Source: Streptomyces sp. NBC_01217 (lineage in GTDB: Bacteria > Actinomycetota > Actinomycetes > Streptomycetales > Streptomycetaceae). From it: a DNA stretch of 64,000 nt. The stretch spans positions 5,371,501-5,435,500 of the forward strand of contig NZ_CP108538.1 of the NCBI RefSeq assembly GCF_035994185.1, in the 5' to 3' direction. Of the stretch, positions 25,236 through 41,709 are shown piece by piece (the first letter of the stretch is position 1; each line of letters opens with the position of its first letter). A program made the translations under genes and the position numbers. The notes under the pieces were generated by a model, which was not told the DNA's origin, ran no database searches, and worked only from the letters and a program-made list of their open reading frames with translations.

Positions 25236-25841
25236 ATGGAGCAGAAGCCGGCCCGCGTCCGCATCATCGACGCCGCCCATCAGCTGATGCTCACCATCGG
25301 CCTGGCCCGCGCCACCACCAAGGAGATCGCCAGAGCCGCAGGATGCTCGGAGGCCGCGCTCTACAAGCACTTCCCGAGCAAGGAGGAGCTGTTCGTGGCC
25401 GTGCTCAGGGAACGGCTGCCCAAGCTCGACCCGCTGCTGAAGCAACTCATCGCGACCCCGGGGGCGGGGGAGCGGACCGTCGAGCAGAACCTCACCGAGA
25501 TCGCCCGCCAGGCCGCCCTCTTCTACGAGCAGAGCTTCCCGATCGCCGCCTCGCTGTACGCCGAGCCGAGACTCAAGGAGCGCCACAACGCGGCGATGAG
25601 GGAGCTGGGCATCGGCCCGCACATACCCATCCGCGGCGTGGACGCGTATCTGCGCTCCGAGCAGGCCGCGGGCCGGTTGCGGGCCGACGCGGACACCTAC
25701 GCGGCCGCGTCGCTGCTCCTGGGGGCCTGCGCGCAGCGGGCGTTCGCCTACGAGGCCACGGAGACCGGGGGACCGCCGCAGTCCCTCGACGAATTCGCCG
25801 CGTCCGTGGCGAGCGCGCTGATAAAGGGGGTCGGGGCGTAG
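25236..25841 (+). CDS. TetR-family regulator
   Basis: 201 aa. HTH region AAHQLMLTIGLARATTKEIARAAGCSEAALYKHFPSKEELFVAVL is canonical. Divergent from an NAD(P)-binding oxidoreductase with a shared dyad operator. The gene ends in a hairpin common to the convergent deaminase gene. Confidence 0.93.
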   Translation: MEQKPARVRIIDAAHQLMLTIGLARATTKEIARAAGCSEAALYKHFPSKEELFVAVLRERLPKLDPLLKQLIATPGAGERTVEQNLTEIARQAALFYEQSFPIAASLYAEPRLKERHNAAMRELGIGPHIPIRGVDAYLRSEQAAGRLRADADTYAAASLLLGACAQRAFAYEATETGGPPQSLDEFAASVASALIKGVGA

Positions 25842-25868
25842 CCGGGGCCCGCCCGGCGACCCCGGCTA
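25839..25868. terminator. bidirectional terminator overlapping both stop codons
   Basis: TAGCCGGGG (25839-25847) and CCCCGGCTA (25860-25868) make a 9-bp stem. The TetR gene's TAG and the convergent deaminase gene's TAG both lie in it. Confidence 0.7.
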
Positions 25869-26888
25869 GCCCGCCGGCTTCGCGAGCCACCCGTCGATGC
25901 CCGCCAGGAGCTCCGCCCGTACCGCGGCCGGCGCCGCGGAGCCCCGTACCGACTGCCGGGCCAGCTCCGCCAGTTCCTCGTCCGTGAACGCGTGATGGCG
26001 CCGTACGAGGTCGTACTGCGCAGCCAGCCGCGAGCCGAAGAGCAGCGGATCGTCCGCACCCAGCGCCATCGGCACCCCGGCCTCGAACAGAGTGCGCAGG
26101 GGTACGTCGGCGGGCTTCTCGTAGACGCCCAGCGCCACGTTCGACGCCGGGCACACCTCGCAGGTGACCCCGCGCTCCGCCAGCCTGCGCAGCAGCCGGG
26201 GGTCCTCGGCGGCCCGTACGCCGTGCCCGATCCGGGCCGCTTCGAGGTCGTCCAGACAGTCCCGCACGCTCGAAGGGCCGGCCAGCTCACCGCCGTGCGG
26301 GGCCGCCAGCAGACCGCCGTCGCGGGCGATCGCGAACGCCCGGTCGAAGTCCCGGGCCATCCCGCGGCGCTCGTCGTTGGAGAGCCCGAATCCGACGACG
26401 CCCCGGTCCGCGTACCGCACCGCGAGCCGCGCCAGCGTCCGGGCGTCCAGCGGGTGCTTCATCCGGTTCGCCGCGATCACCACCCGGATCGGCAGTCCGG
26501 TCGCGCGCGACGCGCTGTCCACGGCGTCCAGAATGATCTCGATCGCCGGGATCAGCCCGCCGAGCAGCGGGGCGTACGAGGTGGGGTCGACCTGTATCTC
26601 CAGCCAGCCGGAGCCGTCCGCGACATCCTCCTGGGCCGTCTCGCGCACGAGCCGCTGGATGTCCTCCGGGCTCCTCAGACAGGACCGCGCGATGTCGTAG
26701 AGCCGCTGGAAGCGGAACCATCCGCGCTCGTCCGTGGCCCGCAGCCTGGGCGGCTCGCCGCCGGTCAGGGCCTCCGGCAGATGCACGCCGTACTTGTCGG
26801 CGAGTTCGAGCAGGGTCGTGGGCCGCATCGACCCGGTGAAATGCAAGTGCAGGTGGGCCTTGGGCAACAGCCGTACATCACGCTCCAT
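25866..26888 (-). CDS. add: adenosine deaminase family protein
   Basis: 340 aa. LPKAHLHLHFTGSMRP provides the HxH zinc ligands; further family motifs are VVGFGLSNDERRG, LLAAPHGGE (usual HAGE), ARIGHGVRAAEDP, CEVCPASNVALG and LGADDPLLFGS. The protein belongs to the adenosine/AMP deaminase fold; substitutions in the HLEGS and GDE segments mean the substrate could be another 6-aminopurine. ATG 26888 is preferred to GTG 26906 because AGGAT precedes it. Confidence 0.85.
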   Translation of the reverse strand: MERDVRLLPKAHLHLHFTGSMRPTTLLELADKYGVHLPEALTGGEPPRLRATDERGWFRFQRLYDIARSCLRSPEDIQRLVRETAQEDVADGSGWLEIQVDPTSYAPLLGGLIPAIEIILDAVDSASRATGLPIRVVIAANRMKHPLDARTLARLAVRYADRGVVGFGLSNDERRGMARDFDRAFAIARDGGLLAAPHGGELAGPSSVRDCLDDLEAARIGHGVRAAEDPRLLRRLAERGVTCEVCPASNVALGVYEKPADVPLRTLFEAGVPMALGADDPLLFGSRLAAQYDLVRRHHAFTDEELAELARQSVRGSAAPAAVRAELLAGIDGWLAKPAG

Positions 26889-26960
26889 TCCAAGATCCTG
26901 CCGCACCCGGGGGCCCAGCGGTAGCTGCTTTCCCCATCGAGTTGGTCATCGAACAGACGA

Positions 26961-26988
26961 GCGACCCCCGGCCGGAGCCGGGGGTCGC
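26961..26988 (-). terminator. terminator after aspartate aminotransferase
   Basis: GCGACCCCCGGC CGGA GCCGGGGGTCGC: a perfect 12-bp stem with a tetraloop, 22 bases beyond the aminotransferase stop on the minus strand. Confidence 0.8.
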
Positions 26989-27009
26989 AGGTCCTGAAGG
27001 CGGTGCGTA

Positions 27010-28236
27010 CTAGGCCTTGGCCTCGCCCAGCAGCTTCTGGAGCCGCGAGACGCCCTCGACGAGGTCGTCGTCACCCAGGGCGTACGAGAGCCGCAGATAG
27101 CCCGGCGTACCGAAGGCCTCGCCCGGTACGACCGCGACCTCGGCCTCGTCCAGGATGAGCGCCGCCAGCTCGGCCGTGGTGGCCGGGCGCCTGCCGCGGA
27201 TCTCCTTGCCGAGCAGCTCCTTCACCGAGGGGTACGCGTAGAACGCGCCCTCGGGCTCCGGGCACAGCACGCCGTCGATCTCGTTGAGCATCCGCACGAT
27301 GGTCAGCCGGCGGCGGTCGAAGGCGGTACGCATCTCGGCGACCGCGTCCAGGTTCCCCGAGACGGCGGCCAGCGCGGCGACCTGGGCGACGTTGGAGACG
27401 TTGGACGTGGCGTGCGACTGCAAGTTGGTCGCGGCCTTGACGACGTCCTTGGGGCCGATGAGCCAGCCCACGCGCCAGCCGGTCATCGCGTACGTCTTGG
27501 CGACACCGTTGACCACGATGCACTTGTCGCGCAGGGCGGGCACGAGCGCGGGCAGCGAGGTGAACTTCGCGGTGCCGTAGACCAGGTGCTCGTAGATCTC
27601 GTCGGTGAGCACCCACAGGCCGTGCTCGACGGCCCACTCACCGATCGCTCTGGCGTCGGCCTCGCTGTACACCGCGCCGGTCGGGTTCGACGGGGAGACG
27701 AACAGGACGACCTTCGTACGCTCGGTGCGCGCGGCCTCCAGCTGCTCGACGGAGACCCGGTAGCCGGTGGTCTCGTCGGCCACGACGTCCACCGGGACAC
27801 CGCCGGCCAGCCGGATCGACTCGGGGTAGGTGGTCCAGTACGGAGCCGGGACGATGACCTCGTCGCCCGGGTCGAGGATGGCGGCGAACGCCTCGTAGAT
27901 GGCCTGCTTGCCGCCGTTGGTCACCAGGATCTGGGCGGGTTCGACCTCGTAGCCGGAGTCGCGCAGCGTCTTCTCCGCGATGGCGGCCTTGAGCTCCGGG
28001 AGCCCTCCCGCCGGGGTGTAGCGGTGGTACTTCGGGTTGCGGCAGGCCTCGACCGCGGCCTCGACGATGTAGCCGGGGGTCGGGAAGTCGGGCTCACCGG
28101 CGCCGAAGCCGATCACCGGACGGCCGGCGGCCTTGAGGGCCTTGGCCTTGGCGTCGACGGCGAGGGTGGCGGACTCGGAGATCGCACCGATGCGGGCGGA
28201 AACCCGGCGCTCGGAGGGAGAAGTTGCAGCGCTCAT
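27010..28236 (-). CDS. aspC: aspartate aminotransferase (class I, PLP)
   Basis: 408 aa. [59 protein letters not shown] and [20 protein letters not shown] (PLP-lysine) are all intact. Converts aspartate and 2-oxoglutarate to oxaloacetate and glutamate. ATG 28236 and ATG 28245 (three codons longer) are both plausible. It diverges from the tRNA-Trp/secE unit. Confidence 0.93.
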   Translation of the reverse strand: MSAATSPSERRVSARIGAISESATLAVDAKAKALKAAGRPVIGFGAGEPDFPTPGYIVEAAVEACRNPKYHRYTPAGGLPELKAAIAEKTLRDSGYEVEPAQILVTNGGKQAIYEAFAAILDPGDEVIVPAPYWTTYPESIRLAGGVPVDVVADETTGYRVSVEQLEAARTERTKVVLFVSPSNPTGAVYSEADARAIGEWAVEHGLWVLTDEIYEHLVYGTAKFTSLPALVPALRDKCIVVNGVAKTYAMTGWRVGWLIGPKDVVKAATNLQSHATSNVSNVAQVAALAAVSGNLDAVAEMRTAFDRRRLTIVRMLNEIDGVLCPEPEGAFYAYPSVKELLGKEIRGRRPATTAELAALILDEAEVAVVPGEAFGTPGYLRLSYALGDDDLVEGVSRLQKLLGEAKA

Positions 28237-28348
28237 GGGGCCCATGGTCCCAGACCGCAATCCCCGTCGGCACAGGGGTTTCAGGGACCGGACAGGACTC
28301 GGACAGCATGCGGACAACATGCGACCAGGAGTTGTCGGGAGCTATCTG

Positions 28349-28378
28349 TTCGACGCCGGGCCGCTGAACACGTACACT
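28349..28378 (+). promoter_or_regulatory. candidate promoter for tRNA-Trp and secE-nusG
   Basis: TTCGAC (28349-28354), 18 nt, TACACT (28373-28378), 83 bases before tRNA-Trp. The -10 matches those of rpoB exactly. Confidence 0.45.
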
Positions 28379-28461
28379 CACCTGTCGTTGGCCTTCACCA
28401 GCCGCACCGTTCCTGCACCCGGAGCATCCGGGAAGATGCGGTAGGTTGGTGGAAACCACAA

Positions 28462-28534
28462 AGGGTCGTAGCTCAATTGGTAGAGCACTGGTCTCCAAAA
28501 CCAGCGGTTGGGGGTTCAAGTCCCTCCGGCCCTG
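28462..28534 (+). tRNA. tRNA-Trp (CCA)
   Basis: 73 nt. Acceptor AGGGTCG / CGGCCCT (one G-T), anticodon stem CTGGT / ACCAG with loop CTCCAAA (CCA), T arm GGGGGTTCAAGTCCCTC, discriminator G. Lies directly before secE, the order seen in many actinobacteria. Confidence 0.96.
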
Positions 28535-28640
28535 CTACACACTCCTCCGCCAGGATGTGTGCGCATGTACGTACTTCAATGCACCGCCGTGCGGCTCCAC
28601 CGGGCGCGGCACGGCCATGACCCGGAATCAGGTGAGTAGC

Positions 28641-28928
28641 GTGACGGACGCCGTGGGCTCCATCGACATGCCTGATGCCGAGGATGAAGTGCCCGAGTCG
28701 AAGAAGAAGACCCGGAAGGGCGGCAAGCGCGGCAAGAAGGGCCCCCTGGGCCGTCTCGCGCTGTTCTACCGCCAGATCGTCGCAGAGTTGCGCAAGGTCG
28801 TCTGGCCGACTCGTAATCAGCTGACGACATACACCTCAGTGGTGATTGTCTTCGTCGTCGTCATGATCGGTCTGGTGACCGTGATTGACTTCGGATTCCA
28901 GCGGGTCATCAAGTACGTCTTCGGCTGA
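28641..28928 (+). CDS. secE: protein translocase subunit SecE
   Basis: 95 aa. Basic N-terminal half ([15 protein letters not shown]) followed by [45 protein letters not shown], the amphipathic helix and single TM of SecE. GTG 28641 (VTDAVGSID) has AGGTGA upstream; ATG 28617 is open but lacks a site. Works with SecY, whose gene is at the right edge of the window. Confidence 0.95.
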   Translation: MTDAVGSIDMPDAEDEVPESKKKTRKGGKRGKKGPLGRLALFYRQIVAELRKVVWPTRNQLTTYTSVVIVFVVVMIGLVTVIDFGFQRVIKYVFG

Positions 28929-28937
28929 TCCCGCGGA

Positions 28938-28957
28938 GGGCGCCCCCCAGGGCGCCC
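28938..28957 (+). terminator. weak hairpin between secE and nusG
   Basis: GGGCGCC CCCCAG GGCGCCC, a 7-bp stem 10 bases after secE. Possible attenuator; weak evidence. Confidence 0.35.
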
Positions 28958-29002
28958 CTTTCGCATGTTCCACCCATTTGTATCCAGGAAGAAGCAGCCA
29001 CC

Positions 29003-29899
29003 GTGTCTGACCCGAACCTGAACGACGCCGTCGAGCCGACGGCGGGCGCCTTCGAGTCCGCCGAGGACGAGCTCGACATCGTCGAAGGGGCGGACGCCGA
29101 GGAGCCGGACCAGGCCGAAGCTGCCGACGCCGCCGCAGGTGAGCCCGCCGAGCAGGCAGCCCTGCACACCGAGGACGACGACGAGGCCGCGGAGGCCGAC
29201 GCCGGTTCCGAGGACGACGAGCCCGCTGGATCTGCCGAGGCCGACGAGGAAGCCGGGGAAGAGGCCGAGCCGGCCGCCCCCGTCGACGCCGTCACGGCCC
29301 TGCGCGACGAGCTGCGCGGCCTTCCCGGCGAGTGGTACGTCATCCACACGTACGCCGGTTACGAGAAGCGCGTGAAGGCCAACCTGGAGCAGCGTGCCGT
29401 CTCGCTCAACGTCGAGGACTTCATCTACCAGGCCGAAGTGCCCGAGGAAGAGATCGTCCAGATCAAGAACGGCGAGCGCAAGAACGTCCGCCAGAACAAG
29501 CTCCCGGGCTACGTCCTGGTGCGCATGGACCTGACGAACGAGTCCTGGGGCGTCGTCCGCAACACACCCGGCGTCACCGGCTTCGTGGGCAACGCCTACG
29601 ACCCGTACCCGCTGACCCTGGACGAGATCGTCAAGATGCTCGCCCCGGAGGCCGAGGAGAAGGCCGCCCGCGAGGCCGCCGAGGCCGAGGGCAAGCCGGC
29701 TCCGGCCCGCAAGGTCGAGGTCCAGGTGCTCGACTTCGAGGTCGGCGACTCGGTCACCGTCACCGACGGCCCGTTCGCCACGCTGCAGGCGACGATCAAC
29801 GAGATCAACGCCGACTCGAAGAAGGTCAAGGGTCTCGTCGAGATCTTCGGCCGCGAGACCCCGGTCGAGCTCAGCTTCGACCAGATCCAGAAGAACTAG
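29003..29899 (+). CDS. nusG: transcription termination/antitermination protein NusG
   Basis: 298 aa. The NGN domain begins about residue 110 ([21 protein letters not shown]) and the KOW domain follows near residue 240 ([26 protein letters not shown]). A ~110-residue acidic Asp/Glu/Ala-rich extension precedes the NGN domain; this is much longer than E. coli NusG but usual for Streptomyces. GTG 29003 with GGAAGAAG upstream. Followed by an intrinsic terminator. Confidence 0.95.
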   Translation: MSDPNLNDAVEPTAGAFESAEDELDIVEGADAEEPDQAEAADAAAGEPAEQAALHTEDDDEAAEADAGSEDDEPAGSAEADEEAGEEAEPAAPVDAVTALRDELRGLPGEWYVIHTYAGYEKRVKANLEQRAVSLNVEDFIYQAEVPEEEIVQIKNGERKNVRQNKLPGYVLVRMDLTNESWGVVRNTPGVTGFVGNAYDPYPLTLDEIVKMLAPEAEEKAAREAAEAEGKPAPARKVEVQVLDFEVGDSVTVTDGPFATLQATINEINADSKKVKGLVEIFGRETPVELSFDQIQKN

Positions 29900-29934
29900 C
29901 GGTTTCCCGCCAGTTTCTGGACACATGCCTACCC

Positions 29935-29980
29935 AGCAGGTCAGACAGGCTTCGCAGCCGGTCTGACCTGCTCGGTTTTT
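29935..29980 (+). terminator. intrinsic terminator after nusG
   Basis: AGCAGGTCAGAC (29935-29946) pairs with GTCTGACCTGCT (29961-29972), followed by CGGTTTTT. Confidence 0.85.
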
Positions 29981-30006
29981 GGTCGCGCAGCTATACCCGT
30001 TATCGT
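29979..30006 (+). promoter_or_regulatory. candidate rplKA promoter
   Basis: TTGGTC, 16 nt, TATCGT (30001-30006). The -35 shares its first bases with the T-run of the nusG terminator. Confidence 0.4.
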
Positions 30007-30075
30007 TGTGCGGTATGCCTCCGTCCGGATGACCGGACGGCGGCGAAAAACTCTCACTAGGACCCGGAGAGAGCA

Positions 30076-30510
30076 ATGCCTCCCAAGAAGAAGAAGGTCA
30101 CGGGGCTTATCAAGCTCCAGATCAACGCCGGTGCGGCCAACCCGGCCCCGCCGGTCGGCCCCGCGCTCGGCCAGCACGGCGTCAACATCATGGAGTTCTG
30201 CAAGGCCTACAACGCCGCGACCGAGTCGCAGCGTGGCATGGTCGTGCCGGTGGAGATCACGGTCTACGAGGACCGTTCCTTCACCTTCATCACCAAGACT
30301 CCGCCGGCCGCGAAGCTGATCCTCAAGGCCGCGGGCGTGGACAAGGGCTCCGGCGAGCCGCACAAGACCAAGGTCGCCAAGCTGACGGCTGCCCAGGTCC
30401 GTGAGATCGCCACGACGAAGCTCCCCGACCTGAACGCCAACGACCTCGACGCCGCGTCGAAGATCATCGCTGGCACCGCCCGTTCCATGGGCATCACGGT
30501 CGAAGGCTGA
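30076..30510 (+). CDS. rplK: 50S ribosomal protein L11
   Basis: 144 aa. [41 protein letters not shown] is the L11 N-terminal domain (thiostrepton-binding region, with the conserved prolines) and [44 protein letters not shown] the 23S rRNA-binding domain. ATG 30076 with GGAGAG upstream. L11 is also needed for stringent-factor activation in relatives. Confidence 0.97.
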
Positions 30511-30591
30511 TTCAGCCCCTCACGTCCTCAGTGGTAGGGCCAAGCGCTGGCCCGCACCACGACTCCACACCCTGAAACCACAGGAGTAGAA

Positions 30592-31314
30592 GTGAAGCGC
30601 AGCAAGAACCTCCGCGCTGCGGACGCCAAGATCGACCGGGCGCGCAACTACGCCCCGCTCGAGGCCGTCCGTCTCGCCAAGGAGACCGCCTCCACCAAGT
30701 TCGACGGCACCGTCGAGGTCGCGTTCTGCCTGGGTGTCGACCCGCGCAAGGCCGACCAGATGGTCCGTGGCACCGTGAACCTCCCGCACGGCACCGGCAA
30801 GACCGCCCGGGTCCTGGTCTTCGCGACCGGTGACCGTGCTGCGGCCGCGGAAGCCGCGGGCGCCGACATCGTCGGCGCCGACGAGCTCATCGACGAGGTG
30901 GCGAAGGGCCGTCTGGACTTCGACGCCGTCGTCGCCACCCCGGACCTCATGGGCAAGGTCGGCCGCCTCGGCCGTGTGCTCGGTCCGCGTGGTCTGATGC
31001 CGAACCCGAAGACCGGCACCGTCACCCCCGATGTCGCGAAGGCTGTCACCGACATCAAGGGCGGCAAGATCGAGTTCCGCGTCGACAAGCATTCGAACCT
31101 GCACTTCATCATCGGCAAGGCGTCGTTCGACGACACCAAGCTGGTCGAGAACTACGCAGCGGCGCTGGAGGAGATCCTCCGTCTGAAGCCGTCCGCCGCC
31201 AAGGGCCGCTACATCAAGAAGGCCACCCTGGCCACCACGATGGGCCCCGGCATCCCGCTGGACGCCAACCGCACCCGTAACCTCCTCGTCGAGGAGGACC
31301 CGGCCGCCGTCTGA
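30592..31314 (+). CDS. rplA: 50S ribosomal protein L1
   Basis: 240 aa. [36 protein letters not shown] and [19 protein letters not shown] are L1 signatures. GTG 30592 with CAGGAG upstream. Probably cotranscribed with rplK; L1 represses this operon in E. coli, but I could not identify its binding site here. Confidence 0.97.
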   Translation: MKRSKNLRAADAKIDRARNYAPLEAVRLAKETASTKFDGTVEVAFCLGVDPRKADQMVRGTVNLPHGTGKTARVLVFATGDRAAAAEAAGADIVGADELIDEVAKGRLDFDAVVATPDLMGKVGRLGRVLGPRGLMPNPKTGTVTPDVAKAVTDIKGGKIEFRVDKHSNLHFIIGKASFDDTKLVENYAAALEEILRLKPSAAKGRYIKKATLATTMGPGIPLDANRTRNLLVEEDPAAV

Positions 31315-31357
31315 GCCCTTGCGCTCGGCAGCAGGCCGCGTCACGTGTGACATGGAC

Positions 31358-31388
31358 GGGCCCCGCACCTTTTCGAGGTGCGGGGCCC
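31358..31388 (+). terminator. terminator after rplA
   Basis: GGGCCCCGCACCT (31358-31370) and AGGTGCGGGGCCC (31376-31388), a perfect 13-bp stem with a TTTCG loop, 43 bases past rplA. Confidence 0.85.
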
Positions 31389-31462
31389 GTCGTCGTATCC
31401 GTGCGAGGACACCCGCGATGAGCTGCGCCCAAACCTCCCGCACCGGCCGAAGAGGGGCGGAT

Positions 31463-31492
31463 TTGCTCAGCGCGACATCGGTCGCGTACTCT
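31463..31492 (+). promoter_or_regulatory. candidate rplJL promoter
   Basis: TTGCTC (31463-31468), 18 nt, TACTCT (31487-31492), between the rplA terminator and the structured rplJ leader. Confidence 0.45.
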
Positions 31493-31499
31493 TCTGCAG

Positions 31500-31707
31500 A
31501 AGCCAAAGACCGCTGGTCGTTGCTGTGCTCTCGAAAGAGGGAACAGCAACCGAAGGATCCGTTGAGTACGGGCGACCTGCGCAGGTGACTGTGGAAAGCT
31601 CCCGGACTTCGTTCGGTCGAGCTTCGCCCTGGCGCCTGCGCCGGGGCGTTTCGTCTTTCCCGGCCCCTTCTGAGCGGTCCTCATCACCCGGAAGGAGGCC
31701 GACGCTC
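31500..31707 (+). promoter_or_regulatory. rplJ leader RNA (L10 autoregulation candidate)
   Basis: This ~200-nt untranslated leader contains GTTGCTGT (31519-31526) pairing with ACAGCAAC (31543-31550), with CTCTCGAAAGAG inside as a second hairpin, followed by a bulged region CGAAGGATCC. L10-L12 complexes regulate rplJL through such leaders in many bacteria; the match to the known L10-leader class is by position and shape only. Together with the terminator and promoter it fills the rplA-rplJ gap. Confidence 0.5.
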
Positions 31708-32238
31708 ATGGCAAGGCCCGACAAGGCTGCCGCGGTAGCCGAGCTCGCGGACCAGTTCCGCAGCTCGAACGCCGCTGTGCTGACCGAGTACCGGGGTCTC
31801 ACCGTGGCGCAGCTCAAGACGCTGCGCCGTTCGCTCGGTGAGAACGCCCAGTACGCCGTGGTGAAGAACACGCTGACCAAGATTGCGGCCAACGAGGCCG
31901 GGATCACTTCGCTGGACGACCAGTTCACTGGTCCGACGGCGGTTGCCTTCATCACCGGTGACCCGGTGGAGTCGGCGAAGGGTCTTCGTGACTTCGCCAA
32001 GGAGAACCCGAACCTGATCATCAAGGGCGGTGTCCTTGATGGCAAGGCGCTGTCCGCCGATGAGATCAAGAAGCTTGCGGACCTCGAGTCCCGCGAGGTT
32101 CTGCTCGCCAAGCTGGCCGGTGCCTTCAAGGGCAAGCAGTCTCAGGCTGCTCAGCTCTTCCAGGCTCTGCCGTCGAAGTTCGTCCGCACCGCGGAAGCGC
32201 TTCGCGCCAAGAAGGCCGAGCAGGGCGGTGCCGAGTAA
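31708..32238 (+). CDS. rplJ: 50S ribosomal protein L10
   Basis: 176 aa. [41 protein letters not shown] and [20 protein letters not shown] are typical of L10, the base of the L7/L12 stalk; the C-terminal helix that binds L12 dimers is present. ATG 31708 with GGAAGGAGG upstream. Confidence 0.97.
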   Translation: MARPDKAAAVAELADQFRSSNAAVLTEYRGLTVAQLKTLRRSLGENAQYAVVKNTLTKIAANEAGITSLDDQFTGPTAVAFITGDPVESAKGLRDFAKENPNLIIKGGVLDGKALSADEIKKLADLESREVLLAKLAGAFKGKQSQAAQLFQALPSKFVRTAEALRAKKAEQGGAE

Positions 32239-32332
32239 TTCGGCTCGCGCATTGATCGCCGCCCACTAGGGCGACGGTCGCAGCGGGCCGAACGTACGCC
32301 CGCCTACATGTACATCGGCACCAGCCGAATTA
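32236..32332 (+). ncRNA. three-helix RNA structure between rplJ and rplL
   Basis: TAATTCGGCT (32236-32245, beginning with the rplJ stop) pairs perfectly with AGCCGAATTA (32323-32332), just before the rplL ribosome site GGAAGG. Inside lie two hairpins: GATCGCCGCCC / GGGCGACGGTC (32254-32279, ACTA loop, one mismatch and one wobble) and GCGGGC / GCCCGC (32283-32303). Together they form a three-way junction. This is a cis structure, not a separate gene; function unknown. Confidence 0.55.
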
Positions 32333-32348
32333 GTGGAAGGACGCCATC

Positions 32349-32732
32349 ATGGCGAAGCTGTCCCAGGACGACCTGCTCGCGCAGTTCGAAGAGATGACCC
32401 TCATCGAGCTCTCCGAGTTCGTGAAGGCCTTCGAGGAGAAGTTCGACGTCACCGCCGCCGCCGCGGTCGCCGTTGCCGCCCCGGGTGCCCCCGGTGCCGC
32501 CGCTGAGGCCGTCGAGGAGCAGGACGAGTTCGACGTCATCCTCACCGGCGCCGGCGAGAAGAAGATCCAGGTCATCAAGGTCGTGCGTGAGCTGACCTCG
32601 CTGGGCCTGAAGGAGGCCAAGGACCTCGTCGACGGCACCCCGAAGCCGGTCCTCGAGAAGGTCGCCAAGGAGGCCGCCGAGAAGGCTGCCGAGTCCCTCA
32701 AGGCCGCCGGCGCTTCCGTCGAGGTCAAGTGA
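32349..32732 (+). CDS. rplL: 50S ribosomal protein L7/L12
   Basis: 127 aa. N-terminal dimerisation helices ([29 protein letters not shown]), Ala-rich hinge, and C-terminal factor-binding domain [42 protein letters not shown] 32349 with GGAAGG upstream. Needed at four or more copies per ribosome, relevant to the structured gap before it. Confidence 0.98.
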   Translation: MAKLSQDDLLAQFEEMTLIELSEFVKAFEEKFDVTAAAAVAVAAPGAPGAAAEAVEEQDEFDVILTGAGEKKIQVIKVVRELTSLGLKEAKDLVDGTPKPVLEKVAKEAAEKAAESLKAAGASVEVK

Positions 32733-32762
32733 CTCAGGGAGTCCGCTGACTCCTTCTGACTG

Positions 32763-32829
32763 CCCGTGCCGCACGGCACGGGACGTCATCTCACGAAGGG
32801 CGATCACCCATCCGGGTGGTCGCCCTTCG
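32763..32829 (+). terminator. tandem hairpins after rplL
   Basis: CCCGTGCC GCAC GGCACGGG (32763-32782) is followed by CGAAGGGCGATCACCC ATCC GGGTGGTCGCCCTTCG (32794-32829, one wobble). The second resembles a strong terminator; partial read-through into rpoB is possible. Confidence 0.75.
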
Positions 32830-33140
32830 GCGTACCTGAGGCGGCTGCCTTGCTCTTCCGGCGGCGACGAGTATGGTGATCTTCGCCGTTGTCTCCGGGG
32901 CGCGGCCGACCGGCGCCGGGAGACAGTCGGGTGAGGGCCTCGGGCCGCTGTCCCGGCAGGGGGGCCTTGACGAACCGCACGCGGCGCGCAATTCTCAGGA
33001 CGCGTCGTCACATCGATCCGAATCCGAGGCATGGATCGTGGGCGAAGAGGGCAGTAAGGAAGAGCGCACCGCGCGCAAGGGCTAGCCATAGGTGTTGAGA
33101 ACAGCTGTTGAGAGCAACGTGGGTCTCTGAAAACCCCGAC

Positions 33141-33169
33141 TGGACATCAGTGTGCCGTTTGGCTACACT
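33141..33169 (+). promoter_or_regulatory. rpoBC promoter
   Basis: TGGACA (33141-33146), 17 nt, TACACT (33164-33169): near-consensus housekeeping sigma promoter ~180 bases before rpoB. The region 32830-33140 between the rplL terminators and this promoter contains no convincing gene; 33170-33351 is an untranslated leader. Confidence 0.7.
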
Positions 33170-33351
33170 GACCCTTTGCGCTGCCTGTTAGCTGCCTCCT
33201 GCCCGTCACCAGGGGCATACCCTCGCTTGAGCACCGATGACTGATCGTCCTTGACCTGGCCTTCTTCGGCCGGATCAGGAACGGCTGTCTCCGTGGCCGG
33301 CTTGGGACCGGTACGCGCGTAGTGAGTCCGAGCCCTCGGAAGGACCCCCTC

Positions 33352-36837
<3,486 letters not shown>

Positions 36838-36844
36838 CGGGTTG

Positions 36845-36873
36845 GCCGGCCGGATCCCCGTGATCCGGCCGGC
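36845..36873 (+). terminator. hairpin between rpoB and rpoC
   Basis: GCCGGCCGGATC (36845-36856) and GATCCGGCCGGC (36862-36873), a perfect 12-bp stem with a 5-nt loop, 7 bases after rpoB. Likely a partial attenuator or processing site since rpoC follows. Confidence 0.6.
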
Positions 36874-36966
36874 TCTCCCCGGACCCGTTCAGACCATTGC
36901 TGAAGTGCCCCATTTTCTCGCTTGATGCGAGGGGGCTCGAACCCCCGAAAGAGGGATTGACGACAA

Positions 36967-40866
<3,900 letters not shown>

Positions 40867-40883
40867 GCGAGTCGTCTGACCGA

Positions 40884-40928
40884 CCGGAGGGCGGTCACCC
40901 CGTGCACAACGGGGTGGCCGCCCTCCGG
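40884..40928 (+). terminator. terminator after rpoC
   Basis: CCGGAGGGCGG (40884-40894) with CCGCCCTCCGG (40918-40928); an inner stem CACCCCGT/ACGGGGTG extends it. The 469-bp gap to rpsL also holds a T-run (GGCTTTTTTGCG) and the rpsL promoter and leader, but no gene. Confidence 0.85.
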
Positions 40929-41112
40929 CATGTGATACGTCACGTCCGCGTCCCGGCTTTTTTGCGCCGTACCCCGGCCGGACAGGGCGTCGGACGGTCC
41001 CGAGCGGGCTCCGGAGGCCCGTTCAGGGCCGTATGGGGGTGCGTGGGCTACCCGTACGGGTCGGGACAAGCCGGGCGCGCGCGGCGGCGTGTAGAGGCGG
41101 ACAGCATTTGTT

Positions 41113-41141
41113 TTGACCGGAGTCGATGAGGTAGGTACGCT
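41113..41141 (+). promoter_or_regulatory. str-operon (rpsL) promoter
   Basis: TTGACC (41113-41118), 17 nt, TACGCT (41136-41141), giving a ~190-nt leader before rpsL. Confidence 0.65.
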
Positions 41142-41261
41142 CAGACCTTGTGCCTGGGGTGTGCCTGGGCTCGTGTGCGTGTCCTCAACCGCATGGCGAG
41201 TCCGTCAGTGGCCACCGTGATCTGTGCTCCCTCATGCCTTGCGGCAGGGGCCTGCAGCATT

Positions 41262-41286
41262 CGACACACCCGACCGCGTGGGTCGG
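41262..41286 (+). promoter_or_regulatory. conserved leader hairpin of rpsL
   Basis: CGACACA followed by CCCGACCGCGTGGGTCGG; CCGACC/GGTCGG folds as a 6-bp stem with a GCGTG loop, 49 bases before the rpsL start. The same 25 bases, with one change, occur in the rpsJ leader. Confidence 0.65.
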
Positions 41287-41335
41287 CGACGTTCCAGGTT
41301 AGTTTCACGAACGGCACACAGAAACCGGAGAAGTA

Positions 41336-41707
41336 GTGCCTACGATCCAGCAGCTGGTCCGGAAGGGCCGGCAGGACAAGGTCGAGAAGAACAAGACGCC
41401 CGCACTCGAGGGTTCGCCCCAGCGCCGCGGCGTCTGCACGCGTGTGTTCACGACCACCCCGAAGAAGCCGAACTCGGCACTCCGTAAGGTCGCGCGTGTG
41501 CGTCTGACCTCCGGTATCGAGGTCACGGCCTACATCCCGGGTGAGGGACACAACCTGCAGGAGCACTCCATCGTGCTCGTGCGTGGTGGCCGTGTGAAGG
41601 ACCTGCCGGGTGTTCGTTACAAGATCATCCGCGGCTCCCTTGACACCCAGGGCGTCAAGAACCGCAAGCAGGCCCGCAGCCGCTACGGCGCCAAGAAGGA
41701 GAAGTAA
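41336..41707 (+). CDS. rpsL: 30S ribosomal protein S12
   Basis: 123 aa. [18 protein letters not shown] at the start; [20 protein letters not shown] and [16 protein letters not shown] contain the lysines whose mutation gives streptomycin resistance, both wild-type here. GTG 41336 with CCGGAGAAG upstream. First gene of the str operon. Confidence 0.98.
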   Translation: MPTIQQLVRKGRQDKVEKNKTPALEGSPQRRGVCTRVFTTTPKKPNSALRKVARVRLTSGIEVTAYIPGEGHNLQEHSIVLVRGGRVKDLPGVRYKIIRGSLDTQGVKNRKQARSRYGAKKEK

Positions 41708-41709
41708 GA

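Noticed and set aside
26889..26906. Upstream GTG start for the adenosine-deaminase-family gene
   Set aside because: No Shine-Dalgarno before it, while ATG 26888 begins at the usual family N-terminus.
32873..33085. A 70-codon frame between rplL and rpoB
   Set aside because: No ribosome site, no similarity, and it sits just before the rpoBC promoter; treated as non-coding.
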